A stretch of 43,727 nucleotides of DNA. Source: an uncultured Methylococcaceae bacterium (GTDB lineage Bacteria; Pseudomonadota; Gammaproteobacteria; Methylococcales; Methylomonadaceae). A program made the translations under genes and the position numbers. Every line of letters begins with the position of its first letter. Position 1 is the first letter of the stretch. The notes beneath the pieces are model-generated. The model saw only the letters and a program-made list of their open reading frames with translations, did no database searches and had not been told where the DNA came from. Shown one piece after another: positions 1 to 8,297 of the stretch. The stretch is taken from NCBI GenBank assembly GCA_903945375.1, contig CAJAVP010000070.1:1-43727 (forward strand), given 5' to 3'.

Positions 1-124
1 CGGAGACGTAGCGATCTGAAGCAATAACGCCCCAGTAAAGCAATGACAATACGATAGCAATCAACGCCGTGCCGGTTATTTTATGGCGTTGCAGTAAGCC
101 CCAAGGGCGTAGAGCGGTTTTCAT
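1..124 (-). CDS. Polysaccharide/capsule export inner-membrane protein, N-terminal fragment
   Basis: The minus strand is open from an ATG at 122-124 to the window edge, giving 41 complete codons. The product has a basic N-terminus, a hydrophobic segment at about residues 17-36 (ending LSLLYWGVIA) and then ASDRYVS. A membrane helix followed by a SDRYVSE-like motif is characteristic of the KpsE/BexC/CtrB (Wzz-like) family, which spans the inner membrane and links polysaccharide synthesis or ABC export to the outer-membrane pore. The rest of the gene lies outside the window. It points the same way as the Bat operon upstream but is separated from it by 185 bases with a plausible promoter, so it probably starts a different operon. 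The family call rests on one short motif. Confidence 0.6.
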   Translation of the reverse strand, partial: MKTALRPWGLLQRHKITGTALIAIVLSLLYWGVIASDRYVS

Positions 125-221
125 GGGTTGCGGCTGTCCTTAGTCTGTTTGAACGGGCGGGTATGTGGGTATTGAGCCATAGGTATTAAGCGTGTGCAGC
201 AGCTTGTTATGAGATATTCCG

Positions 222-250
222 ATTATACTTGAGTTACTATGGATTTTGAA
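222..250 (-). promoter_or_regulatory. Sigma-70-like promoter for the polysaccharide export gene
   Basis: On the minus strand a perfect TATAAT (222-227) lies 17 bases downstream of TTCAAA (245-250). This places a start site about 90 bases before the ATG at 124. The -10 box is perfect and the -35 box is weak. Confidence 0.45.
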
Positions 251-309
251 CTAACGCAAGTTGTTTGAGTGCAATCCATTCTGTTTGTTCAGCAGTAATT
301 ATTCGCTAT

Positions 310-2067
310 TTACCAAGCTGCACCACGATTATTTGAACTGTGTTGGCGTTGTCCGTATTGATATTTAAATTTACGTTTTAATAATCCAGCAGGGTCATCG
401 GGAATTCTTTTTAGCCATTGGGCATCCGCTTGTTGTTTTTCGCTATCTTGCGGATTTTTGGGATTTACAGTAGACGGTTGAGCGTCTTGTTTTTGTTGAT
501 CGTCTTTGGCTTGACTGGCATTTTGCTGCTGATCGGGCTGGGGTTTGGATTGTGGCATGTCTTTGGTCGTGTGTTCGGGTGTTTGTTCTGGCTTACCTGA
601 TTCATCTACATTTTTATTTTCTGACTCATTGGGCTTATTTTGATTTTGTGATGAGTCGGTGTTTTGAGAGGAGTTTGGCTGGCGCTTCTGGGGTTGCTTT
701 TTTTTTTCTTGTTTTTGCTTTTGTTCTAGCAACTCTTTATTTGCTTTAGCATCGGCATTATTGGGATCTAAGACCAACGCTTGATTATAGGCGGCTATGG
801 CTTGTTCGTATTGTCCAGATTGTGCTAACGCATTGCCTTGATTATAAAAACCGTCGCTAGTTTGCGAAGAGGGCGCTTCTAAGGCTTTGGTGTAGTCGCC
901 ATTTTTGTAATAAGCGGCCGCTTTCCAGTCAGGATTATCGAATAATTTTGTCGCTAGTTCGTAATTTTGATGGTCGAAGGCATGTTGTGCTTGCTGATCT
1001 TTGGTTCGCCATAAATCTTGCCATTCCAGTGCATAGCTGTTTTTGGGTAATGGCAATAAGACGAGCAGAGCAAGGCTGAGAACGCCTTTTCTAAACAGTA
1101 GCGCACTTAGGGGCAATATCAGTAATAACAGCCAAGGGCCGGTGTCTTCCCATTGATCTAATAAAATTTCTGGCAGCTTGGCATCGGTTGCAAGTGGGGC
1201 ATCTGGATGGTCGAGTTGAGCAAATAGGTTGTGAATATCGCTATCATCACGAGTAAGCAATTGAAAAAAACCATGCCCCGCTTCGGCTACGTATTTTAAT
1301 TCATCGAGGTTTAATTTGGGCACGACAATCGCCCCTTGTGAATCCTTCATAAATCCCCCTTCTGGCAAGGGAATCGGTGCGCCGTCAGGTGTGCCTACGC
1401 CTAAAACTGAAACAGTGTAGGCATCTAAAGCTTTGGCGGCCTCCAAGCCGTGTTCATCCACGCCGTCGGTCACTAGAATAATTTGACCTTTTTGCAGTCC
1501 GGCTTGTTTAAATAATGCCGCTGCTTTGGCTAGGGCTTGGGCACTATTACTGCCCGCTTCGGGCATGATATCGGTGTTTAATGCCGATAGCTGGTTGGCA
1601 ATCGTTTCAGTGTCATCCGTTAAAGGTGTGACGGTAAATGCATCGCCTGCATAGACAATGAGTGCCGTTTGTCCGTCCTTGCGTTGCTTTAATATATCCG
1701 CGATTTTGTAGCGGGCGAGGGTTAGGCGGTTGGGTTTAAGGTCTTCGGCATCCATAGAGGCTGATAAATCCAGCACAATGACCCAAGCGGATGCGTTTCT
1801 AAATACCGGCATGGGAATGCGTTGCCACGTGGGGCCAGCTAAAGCAACAATGGCAAGAAAAGTCAGGCAAGCGCCGAGTGCTAAGCGTCCTTGGCTTTGT
1901 TTGGCGTGGCTGTCTTGTAAGAGATAGGGTAACAATTCGGCATCACACACGGTGTGCCACACGCCTTGGCTGAGTTTACGGCGGCGTAGCCAAATCCATA
2001 GTCCCAGTGTCGGTAATAAAGCCAACAGCCAGAAGGGTCTGATAAAGTGAAAATCCGCTAAGCTCAT
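310..2067 (-). CDS. batB: BatB-like von Willebrand factor A protein with TPR tail
   Basis: This 585-residue protein is the last gene of the MoxR/Bat operon. It has N-terminal membrane helices (about 10-27 and 64-80), a VWA domain with the metal-binding motif DLSAS at 100-104 and VTDGVDEHG later, then two hydrophobic helices near 305-340. One or more TPR units follow (FYNQGNALAQSGQYEQAIAA region, about 405-450), and then a long Q/K/N/S-rich low-complexity tail. It therefore combines BatB and BatC features. An ATG lies further upstream at 2130, but the ATG at 2065-2067 overlaps the batA stop as ATGA and begins the usual membrane segment, so I chose it. Bat proteins are thought to be membrane-bound partners of MoxR ATPases in envelope-stress or chaperone roles; the exact function here is unknown. 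Confidence 0.85.
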   Translation of the reverse strand: MSLADFHFIRPFWLLALLPTLGLWIWLRRRKLSQGVWHTVCDAELLPYLLQDSHAKQSQGRLALGACLTFLAIVALAGPTWQRIPMPVFRNASAWVIVLDLSASMDAEDLKPNRLTLARYKIADILKQRKDGQTALIVYAGDAFTVTPLTDDTETIANQLSALNTDIMPEAGSNSAQALAKAAALFKQAGLQKGQIILVTDGVDEHGLEAAKALDAYTVSVLGVGTPDGAPIPLPEGGFMKDSQGAIVVPKLNLDELKYVAEAGHGFFQLLTRDDSDIHNLFAQLDHPDAPLATDAKLPEILLDQWEDTGPWLLLLILPLSALLFRKGVLSLALLVLLPLPKNSYALEWQDLWRTKDQQAQHAFDHQNYELATKLFDNPDWKAAAYYKNGDYTKALEAPSSQTSDGFYNQGNALAQSGQYEQAIAAYNQALVLDPNNADAKANKELLEQKQKQEKKKQPQKRQPNSSQNTDSSQNQNKPNESENKNVDESGKPEQTPEHTTKDMPQSKPQPDQQQNASQAKDDQQKQDAQPSTVNPKNPQDSEKQQADAQWLKRIPDDPAGLLKRKFKYQYGQRQHSSNNRGAAW

Positions 2068-3044
2068 AATGTCCCCCAATGTTTTATGCCAATTAGGCCA
2101 GAAAGCACTAATGCTATTGTTAAAGGCCAATAAAACAATTCCTTACGTGGTCTAAAATAGTGTTTGTCTGATTCGGTGGGTTCTAATTCGTCCAGTCGTT
2201 TATAAATATTTTCTAATTCTTCGGCATTTCTAGCCCGATAATAATAACCGCCCGTGCTTTCGGCGATTTTAATTAAGGTTTTTTCATCCAGATCGGTGGA
2301 GGGATTGACCTTACGCTTGCCAAACAAACTGCGTACGATCATTTCATCTGCGCCGATGCCGATGGTGTAGATTTTCAATTGTTTAGCCGCTGCCAACTCG
2401 GCGGCTTTGAGTGGTGCGATTTCACCGGCGGTGTTAGCGCCATCGGTCATTAAAATCAACACACGAGTGTTGGCCTTTTGTTCACCTAAGCGTTTAACCG
2501 CTAAGCCGATGGCATCACCAATGGCGGTATTCTCGCCCGCCAAGCCCAGTGCGGATTCATTTAATAATGTCATGACCGTTTGTCGATCAAACGTCAGCGG
2601 GGTTTGCAAGTACGCTTCTGAGCCGAACAAAATTAGGCCAATTCGATCACCGACTCGCCGGTTGATAAAATCGCTGGCAACCCATTTTGCGGCGGTCAAG
2701 CGGTCAACGGGCTGGTCTTTGAGTTTAAAATCTTGTGCTTCCATACTGCCCGATAAATCCACGGCCAGCATTAAATCACGTCCACTGACTGCTTGTTCGA
2801 TGGGCTCACCTAGCCATTGCGGGCGCATACTGGCAATGACCAAAAATAACCACGCGAGGAGGGCTAACAGGAATGGCCATTGTGAACCGGAGCGCGTTGA
2901 CAGCGGTTCAGTATCCATAAAATCTTCAATGAAAGGCACTTTTAATGCGGCTTGTTGCGCCGATTGAGATGCTGCCAGAAACTTTCTTGCCAAAAAAGGC
3001 AAGGGCAATGCCAGTAATAGCCAAGGCCACGCAAAATGGATCAT
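2064..3044 (-). CDS. batA: BatA-like von Willebrand factor A membrane protein
   Basis: This 326-residue VWA protein has membrane helices near residues 5-20 and 57-73, the MIDAS motif DLSGS at 96-100, a later MTDGANT that also fits MIDAS geometry, and a C-terminal helix near 303-322 that returns it to the membrane. That is the full BatA layout and length. It overlaps both neighbours by 4 bases (ATGA at each end), which implies translational coupling with the DUF4381 protein upstream and BatB downstream. In the family, BatA and BatB are inner-membrane proteins whose VWA domains face the periplasm or cytoplasm and act with MoxR. The family call is firm and the substrate is unknown. Confidence 0.88.
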   Translation of the reverse strand: MIHFAWPWLLLALPLPFLARKFLAASQSAQQAALKVPFIEDFMDTEPLSTRSGSQWPFLLALLAWLFLVIASMRPQWLGEPIEQAVSGRDLMLAVDLSGSMEAQDFKLKDQPVDRLTAAKWVASDFINRRVGDRIGLILFGSEAYLQTPLTFDRQTVMTLLNESALGLAGENTAIGDAIGLAVKRLGEQKANTRVLILMTDGANTAGEIAPLKAAELAAAKQLKIYTIGIGADEMIVRSLFGKRKVNPSTDLDEKTLIKIAESTGGYYYRARNAEELENIYKRLDELEPTESDKHYFRPRKELFYWPLTIALVLSGLIGIKHWGTL

Positions 3045-3601
3045 CGTCTTGGGGGAAAGTCTGAATTAGGGGATAACAGGGTGTGGGGTTTCTTTTTGTA
3101 AAGGGATTTGTTCTTCGTGCGGGATTTTTTTTGGGATTTAAGCCATTGTTCACATAGATGGAACAGCGCGGCTATTTCACTTTCCGCGAGCGGCAGTTGC
3201 CAATGGGGTTGGCGATAAGGGTCTTCGGCTAGACAGGCACCGATGCCCTTGCTAAACGGGAGTTCATCAACGGAGTTGTCGAGATATGCCAACCACGCGC
3301 TACCGGTTAAGCTGGCGACTTCTTCTTCTGGCGACACGGTAATCGCCACTCGTCTCAATAATACCGACAGCTCACAGAGTTTTTGGTAATTATCTTTTTC
3401 AGATGTGGTTTTGAGACTTAGCAGGATTTTCTGAGCATGTTTTACGAATGCTTGACGAGCCAGACGACGTAACCAGATCACGACGGCAAAAATGAGTAGG
3501 CCAATGAGTAATAACAGAATCCACCAGCCCGGTGCCAAAGGCCACCAGCCGATGGCTTCGGGCAGATGGATGTCTTTTAAGGGCAGGGGAGTAGCTGGCA
3601 T
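3041..3601 (-). CDS. DUF4381 family membrane protein of the Bat operon
   Basis: This is a 186-residue protein. Its N-terminus (LKDIHLPEAIGWWPLAPGWW) is the recognisable start of DUF4381 proteins. One transmembrane helix follows at about residues 26-44, then a basic cytoplasmic or periplasmic domain and a lysine-rich end. It lies between DUF58 and batA, its usual place in gammaproteobacterial MoxR operons, and overlaps batA by 4 bases. A 123-base gap with no gene separates it from the DUF58 gene, so the operon is tight only from here on. No enzymatic motif is visible. The role is inferred only from the operon. Confidence 0.85.
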   Translation of the reverse strand: MPATPLPLKDIHLPEAIGWWPLAPGWWILLLLIGLLIFAVVIWLRRLARQAFVKHAQKILLSLKTTSEKDNYQKLCELSVLLRRVAITVSPEEEVASLTGSAWLAYLDNSVDELPFSKGIGACLAEDPYRQPHWQLPLAESEIAALFHLCEQWLKSQKKSRTKNKSLYKKKPHTLLSPNSDFPPRR

Positions 3602-3724
3602 TTTTCAATAAATTCGGAATAATTGGTTAAGGCTATTATTGGCTATTTTGTAAAACATAGCAAGTACAGGTCGTTGTAAAGTTGTTCAACTGGATTCATT
3701 TCGACCATTCCAAACATAAGAGTG

Positions 3725-4627
3725 TCATTGCAAAAAAATTAATGGGTTGTCGACAGTGCTGCATGGCATGAGTGCGATACCCGTTTTTTTGACGATGGTT
3801 TGTAAGGTATCTTGTCGATTGAGAAAACGTTGTTGGTAGTTGTGTAAGCGTTGTGTTTCGCTGCTATCAATAACAACTTCCTGTTCGTTATGTGCAAAAC
3901 GAAAGCGACCTTTGTTTGGCAACGCGCACTCTAAAGGGTCATAAATAAAGACCAGCACGACATCACAATGCCGAGATAGCTTAATCAAATGATTTTGAGC
4001 CTTGTCATTAAAACTGCGAAAATCACTAATAAGATAAACCAAGCTTCCCGGATGTGCGTGATGTACGAGTCTTGCTAAAACGTGTTCTAGGGTAAACGGC
4101 TCGATTCCCTCATTAACAGGTTTTGCGAGGGCATTTAAAAAGCGCAGTACCGCTTGTTTGCCGTTTCGAGGTTTTAATTCGAGACAGTCCAATTCGGAAA
4201 ATAATTGTCCACCAATACGGTCGCCATGATGGTGAGCCGTCCACGCCAATAACGCCGCTATTTGCGCCGCTAATACCGATTTGAATACGCCTCGGGTGGC
4301 AAAATGCATGGCCTCACGATGGTCTACCGAAATAAAAACCGGTCTTTCTCGTTCTTCTCGAAAAACTTTGGTATGTGGTTTGCCCGTTCGTGCGGTAACA
4401 CGCCAATCGATACTGCGAACATCATCGCCGGCTTGATACAGCCGCGCTTCATCAAACTCCATGCCGCGTCCTTTAAAGCGAGACGTATAAGCGCCGCTTT
4501 GTGCGGCACGAAGCTTTTTGTGATTCAGCGATAAGCTGGCGGCGGGTTTTGCTAAATCAATCAGCGATTTTAGCGTGACAGCAATGCGTTCGTTAGGCGC
4601 AAGTGGGTGGCTAGGTTGGGTAAGCAT
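3725..4627 (-). CDS. DUF58 domain protein of the MoxR operon
   Basis: This 300-residue protein contains the DUF58 signature (GRGMEFDEARLYQAGDDVRS followed by IDWRVTARTGKPHTKVFREE, about residues 52-91), then a VWA-like fold with VYLISDFR near 195-205. It has no obvious membrane helix, so it is probably cytoplasmic. The ATG at 4625-4627 shares one base with the moxR stop (TAATG), which implies coupled translation. DUF58 proteins almost always accompany MoxR ATPases and are thought to be their adaptors or substrates. The 300-residue length is normal for the short soluble subclass. Confidence 0.88.
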   Translation of the reverse strand: MLTQPSHPLAPNERIAVTLKSLIDLAKPAASLSLNHKKLRAAQSGAYTSRFKGRGMEFDEARLYQAGDDVRSIDWRVTARTGKPHTKVFREERERPVFISVDHREAMHFATRGVFKSVLAAQIAALLAWTAHHHGDRIGGQLFSELDCLELKPRNGKQAVLRFLNALAKPVNEGIEPFTLEHVLARLVHHAHPGSLVYLISDFRSFNDKAQNHLIKLSRHCDVVLVFIYDPLECALPNKGRFRFAHNEQEVVIDSSETQRLHNYQQRFLNRQDTLQTIVKKTGIALMPCSTVDNPLIFLQ

Positions 4628-5613
4628 TAAGGTACTGGCACGCGGGCGATCAATTCTTTAATAAAATAATCGGTGTTAATGCCTTCGGCTTCGGCTTCAT
4701 AAGACAGAATCAAACGATGACGCAGGACATCAAAAGCCAGCTCTTGAATATCATCTGGGGTTACAAAATCCCGTTGTGATAACCACGCTTTGGCACGAGC
4801 GCAGCGATCTAAGGCAATACTGGCGCGAGGGCTTGCGCCATATTGTAGCCAACTCGCTAAGTCCGGACTGTAAGCCGATGGATTGCGGGTTGCCAAAATA
4901 ATTTGTAATAAGTAGTCTTCCAGTGCTTCGGCCATGTAAATATCCAGCACTTCATTACGTGCTGTAAACAGTGTCTCTTGGCTAATGGGCGTAAAGTGTT
5001 GGGTTATGGGAGCGGACGATGCGTGTCGAGCCTCAGCGCGGACTAAGTGCAAAATGGTTTTTTCATGCACGGCATTGGGATAATCTACTTTTACGTGCAA
5101 TAAGAAACGATCCAGTTGTGCTTCTGGCAAAGGGTAAGTGCCTTCTTGCTCAATCGGGTTTTGGGTTGCCATTACCATAAAGAGCTGTGGTAGTGGATAG
5201 GTTGCTTGACCTACGGTAATTTGCCGTTCTGCCATTGCCTCAAGTAATGCGGCTTGCACTTTGGCGGGCGAGCGGTTGATTTCATCGGCTAAAATTAAAT
5301 TATGAAACAAGGGGCCTTGTTGAAATTCAAACGTACCGGCTTGTGGGCGGTAGATTTCAGTGCCGGTCAAGTCGGCGGGTAGTAAGTCTGGTGTAAATTG
5401 TACCCGATGAAAATCGGCTTGAATGCCTTTGCTTAAGACGTTGATTGCCCGGGTTTTGGCAAGACCGGGTGCGCCTTCAACTAACAGATGCCCGTCGGCT
5501 AAGAGACCAATTAACATGCGCTCAACCAACACGTCCTGACCAATAACATGTTGGTTTATAAATTCTTTTAAGTTAGCTAATGCGATTTGTGTGGTGCTTT
5601 GTGCTTCTGACAT
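4627..5613 (-). CDS. MoxR family AAA+ ATPase
   Basis: This is a 328-residue AAA+ ATPase with Walker A GAPGLAKT at residues 47-54, Walker B LILADEIN near 108-115, the family motif SPAKVQAALLEAM directly after it, and sensor sequence MATQNPIEQEGTYPLPEAQLDRF. This is the MRP/RavA-like MoxR layout. It is the first gene of the MoxR-DUF58-DUF4381-BatA-BatB run and starts 47 bases after prfC on the same strand. MoxR ATPases act as chaperone-like machines in maturation of metalloenzymes or in stress tolerance, for example methanol dehydrogenase in methylotrophs. No such target gene is in view. Confidence 0.92.
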   Translation of the reverse strand: MSEAQSTTQIALANLKEFINQHVIGQDVLVERMLIGLLADGHLLVEGAPGLAKTRAINVLSKGIQADFHRVQFTPDLLPADLTGTEIYRPQAGTFEFQQGPLFHNLILADEINRSPAKVQAALLEAMAERQITVGQATYPLPQLFMVMATQNPIEQEGTYPLPEAQLDRFLLHVKVDYPNAVHEKTILHLVRAEARHASSAPITQHFTPISQETLFTARNEVLDIYMAEALEDYLLQIILATRNPSAYSPDLASWLQYGASPRASIALDRCARAKAWLSQRDFVTPDDIQELAFDVLRHRLILSYEAEAEGINTDYFIKELIARVPVP

Positions 5614-5660
5614 AGTGGATGGTGGTTATAGCAATAAAGTTGAGTAGCGTCAGCGTGGAC

Positions 5661-7241
5661 TTATAACTCGCGCGTCGCGCTAAATTTAATATCAGGCCAA
5701 CGTTCTTCCGTCAATTGTAAATTAACGCGGCTGTTAGCGACATAAACCAAATAGCCACCGCCGTCTTCCGCTAAATTATCAAAGGCTTTTTTCTTAAATT
5801 CTTCTAATTTAATAGGATTTTCGGCACTGACCCAGCGCACGGTGGAAATCGGTACGGCATCGTAAACGCATTCGACATTGTATTCGCCCTTTAAACGGAA
5901 CGCAGTCACATCAAACTGTAACACACCTACGGCACCTAAGATGAGGTCATTGTTTTTCAGTGGTCTAAATAACTGGGTTGCGCCTTCTTCGGTGAGCTGT
6001 ATCAAGCCTTTTTGTAAGGCTTTCGCGCGTAATGGATCTTTGAGTATCACACGGCGGAATAATTCGGGTGCAAAATACGGGATACCACCATATTTTAAGG
6101 TTTCACCTTGCGAGAAGGTGTCGCCGACTTGAATCGTGCCATGATTATGTAGACCGATAATATCACCCGGATAAGCTTCTTCAACACTTTTGCGTGTGTC
6201 GGCTTGAAAGGTAATGGCATTGGCGACTTGTACTTGTTTGCCTAAACGGACGTGGTAAATCTTCATGCCTTTATCAAATTTACCGGAACAGACACGTAAA
6301 AAGGCAACGCGGTCGCGGTGCGCTGGATCCATATTGGCTTGTACTTTAAATACAAAACCTGAAAATTTATCTTCCGCCGGTTGTACACTGCGTTGCTCAG
6401 CTTCACGCGCTCTAGGGGAGGGCGCATATTCAGCAAAGGCATCGAGCAATTCAAGAATACCAAAGTTATTGATTGCAGAACCAAAAAAGACGGGCGTGAG
6501 TTTGCCAGAAAGATACTCATCTAAATCAAATTCATGACTTGCACCTTTGACTAAATCAATCTCATCGCGCAGTTCTTGGGCTTGATCGCCGATTAAGTCG
6601 TCTAATTTGTGGTTATTCAGGCCCTTGATAACTTCAGCTGCGGCAATTTTGCCGCCGTGTTGTGCGCTAAATAAGTGGATTTCGTCTTTATACAAATGGT
6701 AAACGCCTTTAAAACGTTTGCCCATGCCAATCGGCCAGGTCATAGGCGCACATTTGATTTTTAAGACATTTTCAACTTCATCCAGCAGTTCGATAGGCTC
6801 TCGTCCTTCGCGGTCGAGTTTGTTAATGAAGGTTAAAATGGGTGTAGTGCGCAGACGACAGACTTCCATTAGATTGATGGTGCGTTCTTCAACGCCTTTG
6901 GCGACGTCAATTACCATCAACGCCGAATCGACCGCTGTTAAGGTGCGATACGTATCCTCAGAGAAATCTTCATGACCCGGGGTGTCCAGTAGATTGATAA
7001 TGCAATTGTTATGTTCAAATTGCATCACCGAGGTGGTCACCGAAATTCCCCGTTCTTTTTCCATTTCCATCCAGTCCGAGGTGGCATGGCGTGCCGCTTT
7101 GCGGCCTTTTACCGAACCGGCAAGCTGAATCGCCCCGCCAAACAACAGCAGTTTTTCGGTAATCGTGGTTTTTCCCGCATCGGGATGGGAGATAATGGCG
7201 AAAGTGCGCCGACGTTCAAGTTCTTGGAGTGTTTCTGACAT
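5661..7241 (-). CDS. prfC: Peptide chain release factor 3
   Basis: RF3 is the GTPase that recycles RF1/RF2 from the ribosome after termination. The 526-residue length is standard. The G domain is complete: P-loop SHPDAGKTT near residue 18, switch region with [25 protein letters not shown] and the specificity motif NKLDRE. The C-terminal part ([12 protein letters not shown], then [23 protein letters not shown]) is typical RF3. It has its own promoter-like sequence upstream, and moxR follows 47 bases downstream on the same strand. Nothing is unusual in the reading frame. Confidence 0.97.
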   Translation of the reverse strand: MSETLQELERRRTFAIISHPDAGKTTITEKLLLFGGAIQLAGSVKGRKAARHATSDWMEMEKERGISVTTSVMQFEHNNCIINLLDTPGHEDFSEDTYRTLTAVDSALMVIDVAKGVEERTINLMEVCRLRTTPILTFINKLDREGREPIELLDEVENVLKIKCAPMTWPIGMGKRFKGVYHLYKDEIHLFSAQHGGKIAAAEVIKGLNNHKLDDLIGDQAQELRDEIDLVKGASHEFDLDEYLSGKLTPVFFGSAINNFGILELLDAFAEYAPSPRAREAEQRSVQPAEDKFSGFVFKVQANMDPAHRDRVAFLRVCSGKFDKGMKIYHVRLGKQVQVANAITFQADTRKSVEEAYPGDIIGLHNHGTIQVGDTFSQGETLKYGGIPYFAPELFRRVILKDPLRAKALQKGLIQLTEEGATQLFRPLKNNDLILGAVGVLQFDVTAFRLKGEYNVECVYDAVPISTVRWVSAENPIKLEEFKKKAFDNLAEDGGGYLVYVANSRVNLQLTEERWPDIKFSATREL

Positions 7242-7276
7242 GCTTTAATTAGCTACTGACTACGGTAAGGCCGGCG

Positions 7277-7306
7277 ATTATAACTGATTATCTGGCTCGA
7301 TGTGAA
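7277..7306 (-). promoter_or_regulatory. prfC: Sigma-70-like promoter for prfC
   Basis: On the minus strand TTCACA (7301-7306) and TATAAT (7277-7282) are separated by 18 bases. The -10 matches consensus perfectly and the -35 differs at one position. The -10 is about 35 bases before the prfC ATG. Confidence 0.5.
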
Positions 7307-7433
7307 TCGTACTGGATAGTCGCAGCAATTTTCGTATGAATATAGAGCGACTATTTTGCTTTCCAGTTTTAATATCTAGGTTTAAATAGTATCAATTTAG
7401 CGAAGAAGTGGTTTATTGAGTCCGTTGATTACA

Positions 7434-8081
7434 CTAGGCAACGCTATTTTCAAGTACCTCAATGGCATCTTCACTGCTGATACTGCTCTTTTTACTGGTA
7501 AGAATATAGTCGGCTAAACGCTCAATCGCTTCCCAATGTGCCAAACGATCAATAAACTCAAAGGCGTTAGCTAGTAAGTCGATCATTTTTTGCTCTCGTT
7601 TTTTGGCACAGGCAATAAATCGTTCTAAATAGCCATTGACTTTGAGTAAATCAGACGATCCGCCATAAAAATGCAGGGTGTTAATTGCTGCACGTTTATT
7701 ATCAAAATGCTCGCCTTCGCGCAAAGCCACGTATTTAGCTTCGGCTAATGCGCCAACTAGCAAATTAATCATATCGGCTTCAAAAGCGGTTTGTAGTGCG
7801 TCTTGAGAATTAGTTGAAAAATAATCCGCACTTTCTATCAAGGTTAAGGGAAGATTATCAATGAGATAACCACCTTCAACACTGGCGACATAACAGTCTT
7901 GTAAACATGGATCCGGTAATTTTAATGATTGGTTTATTTGAAAAAATACCGAGGGTAGTTGTTTTTGCTTATTGTAAAGATAAATGCCCGCTGCATGACC
8001 TGCTTCATGAAAAGCAATTTGCTTTATTAAATCATGAGGATCAATCAGAGCTGCCGATTCAGTTTGGTAATTGCGTTTCAT
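7434..8081 (-). CDS. M41-like (FtsH peptidase-type) small metalloprotease
   Basis: This 215-residue protein resembles only the peptidase part of FtsH. AFHEAGHA at residues 23-30 supplies the zinc-binding HExxH (H25, E26, H29), and GGSSDL near residue 148 is a candidate for the third-ligand Asp region, as in the FtsH GASNDI motif. A region before it (LVGALAEAKYVAL) parallels the GGRVAEE helix of M41. There is no AAA+ ATPase domain, no signal peptide and no membrane helix, so it would be a free-standing cytoplasmic zinc protease of unknown substrate. It stands alone between prfC and queG on the same strand. A hairpin with a T-run lies 27 bases before its start (see 8102-8131). Confidence 0.65.
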   Translation of the reverse strand: MKRNYQTESAALIDPHDLIKQIAFHEAGHAAGIYLYNKQKQLPSVFFQINQSLKLPDPCLQDCYVASVEGGYLIDNLPLTLIESADYFSTNSQDALQTAFEADMINLLVGALAEAKYVALREGEHFDNKRAAINTLHFYGGSSDLLKVNGYLERFIACAKKREQKMIDLLANAFEFIDRLAHWEAIERLADYILTSKKSSISSEDAIEVLENSVA

Positions 8082-8101
8082 GATTAACCTTGGTTCAGGT
8101 T

Positions 8102-8131
8102 AAAAAAATGCGGTCAAACATCAGGCCGCAT
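8102..8131 (-). terminator. Hairpin plus T-run in the leader of the M41-like gene (terminator or attenuator)
   Basis: Read on the minus strand, ATGCGG (8126-8131) and CCGCAT (8108-8113) form a 6-bp stem with a 12-base loop. A run of seven T (8102-8108) starts at the last stem base. Only 27 bases separate it from the downstream ATG, too few for a full promoter. It either terminates queG transcription leakily or attenuates the M41-like gene. Confidence 0.5.
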
Positions 8132-8189
8132 CAAGGAGGAGGATTAAAAAGTCAATCGCGAAGAAGCTTGACAACAAGCTGCAACCCAT
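8121..8189 (-). CDS. Possible 22-residue leader peptide ahead of the M41-like gene
   Basis: An ATG at 8187-8189 opens a 22-codon frame that ends with TGA (8121-8123) inside the loop of the terminator-like hairpin. The second half is rich in Phe, Ile and Leu codons (DFLILLLDAA). No convincing ribosome binding site precedes it, and a short open frame can arise by chance. I list it because of its position relative to the hairpin. Confidence 0.2.
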   Translation of the reverse strand: MGCSLLSSFFAIDFLILLLDAA

Positions 8190-8273
8190 CGACTTAAACA
8201 ACTCAAATGCTCAGTAAAAGAAGTCAGCAGTAGAGTTGCGTACAGTGTATGCGATTCGGTACTGTCTTGCAAA

Positions 8274-8290
8274 TGCGACAGATTGTCGCA
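8274..8290. repeat. Perfect 7-bp inverted repeat just after queG
   Basis: TGCGACA (8274-8280) and TGTCGCA (8284-8290) are perfect inverted arms around a 3-base spacer, eight bases beyond the queG stop. As RNA it is a tight hairpin that could protect or terminate the queG transcript, but no long T-run follows. It could also be a small operator. Confidence 0.4.
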
Positions 8291-8297
8291 GAATAGT

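Noticed and set aside
2407-2967. 186-codon plus-strand open frame
   Set aside because: It is antisense to the batA VWA domain; batA has clear motifs and coupled neighbours.
8134-8143. Strong AAGGAGGAGG ribosome-binding-like sequence on the plus strand
   Set aside because: No start codon follows at a workable distance; it is the reverse complement of the Leu/Ile codons of the minus-strand leader frame.
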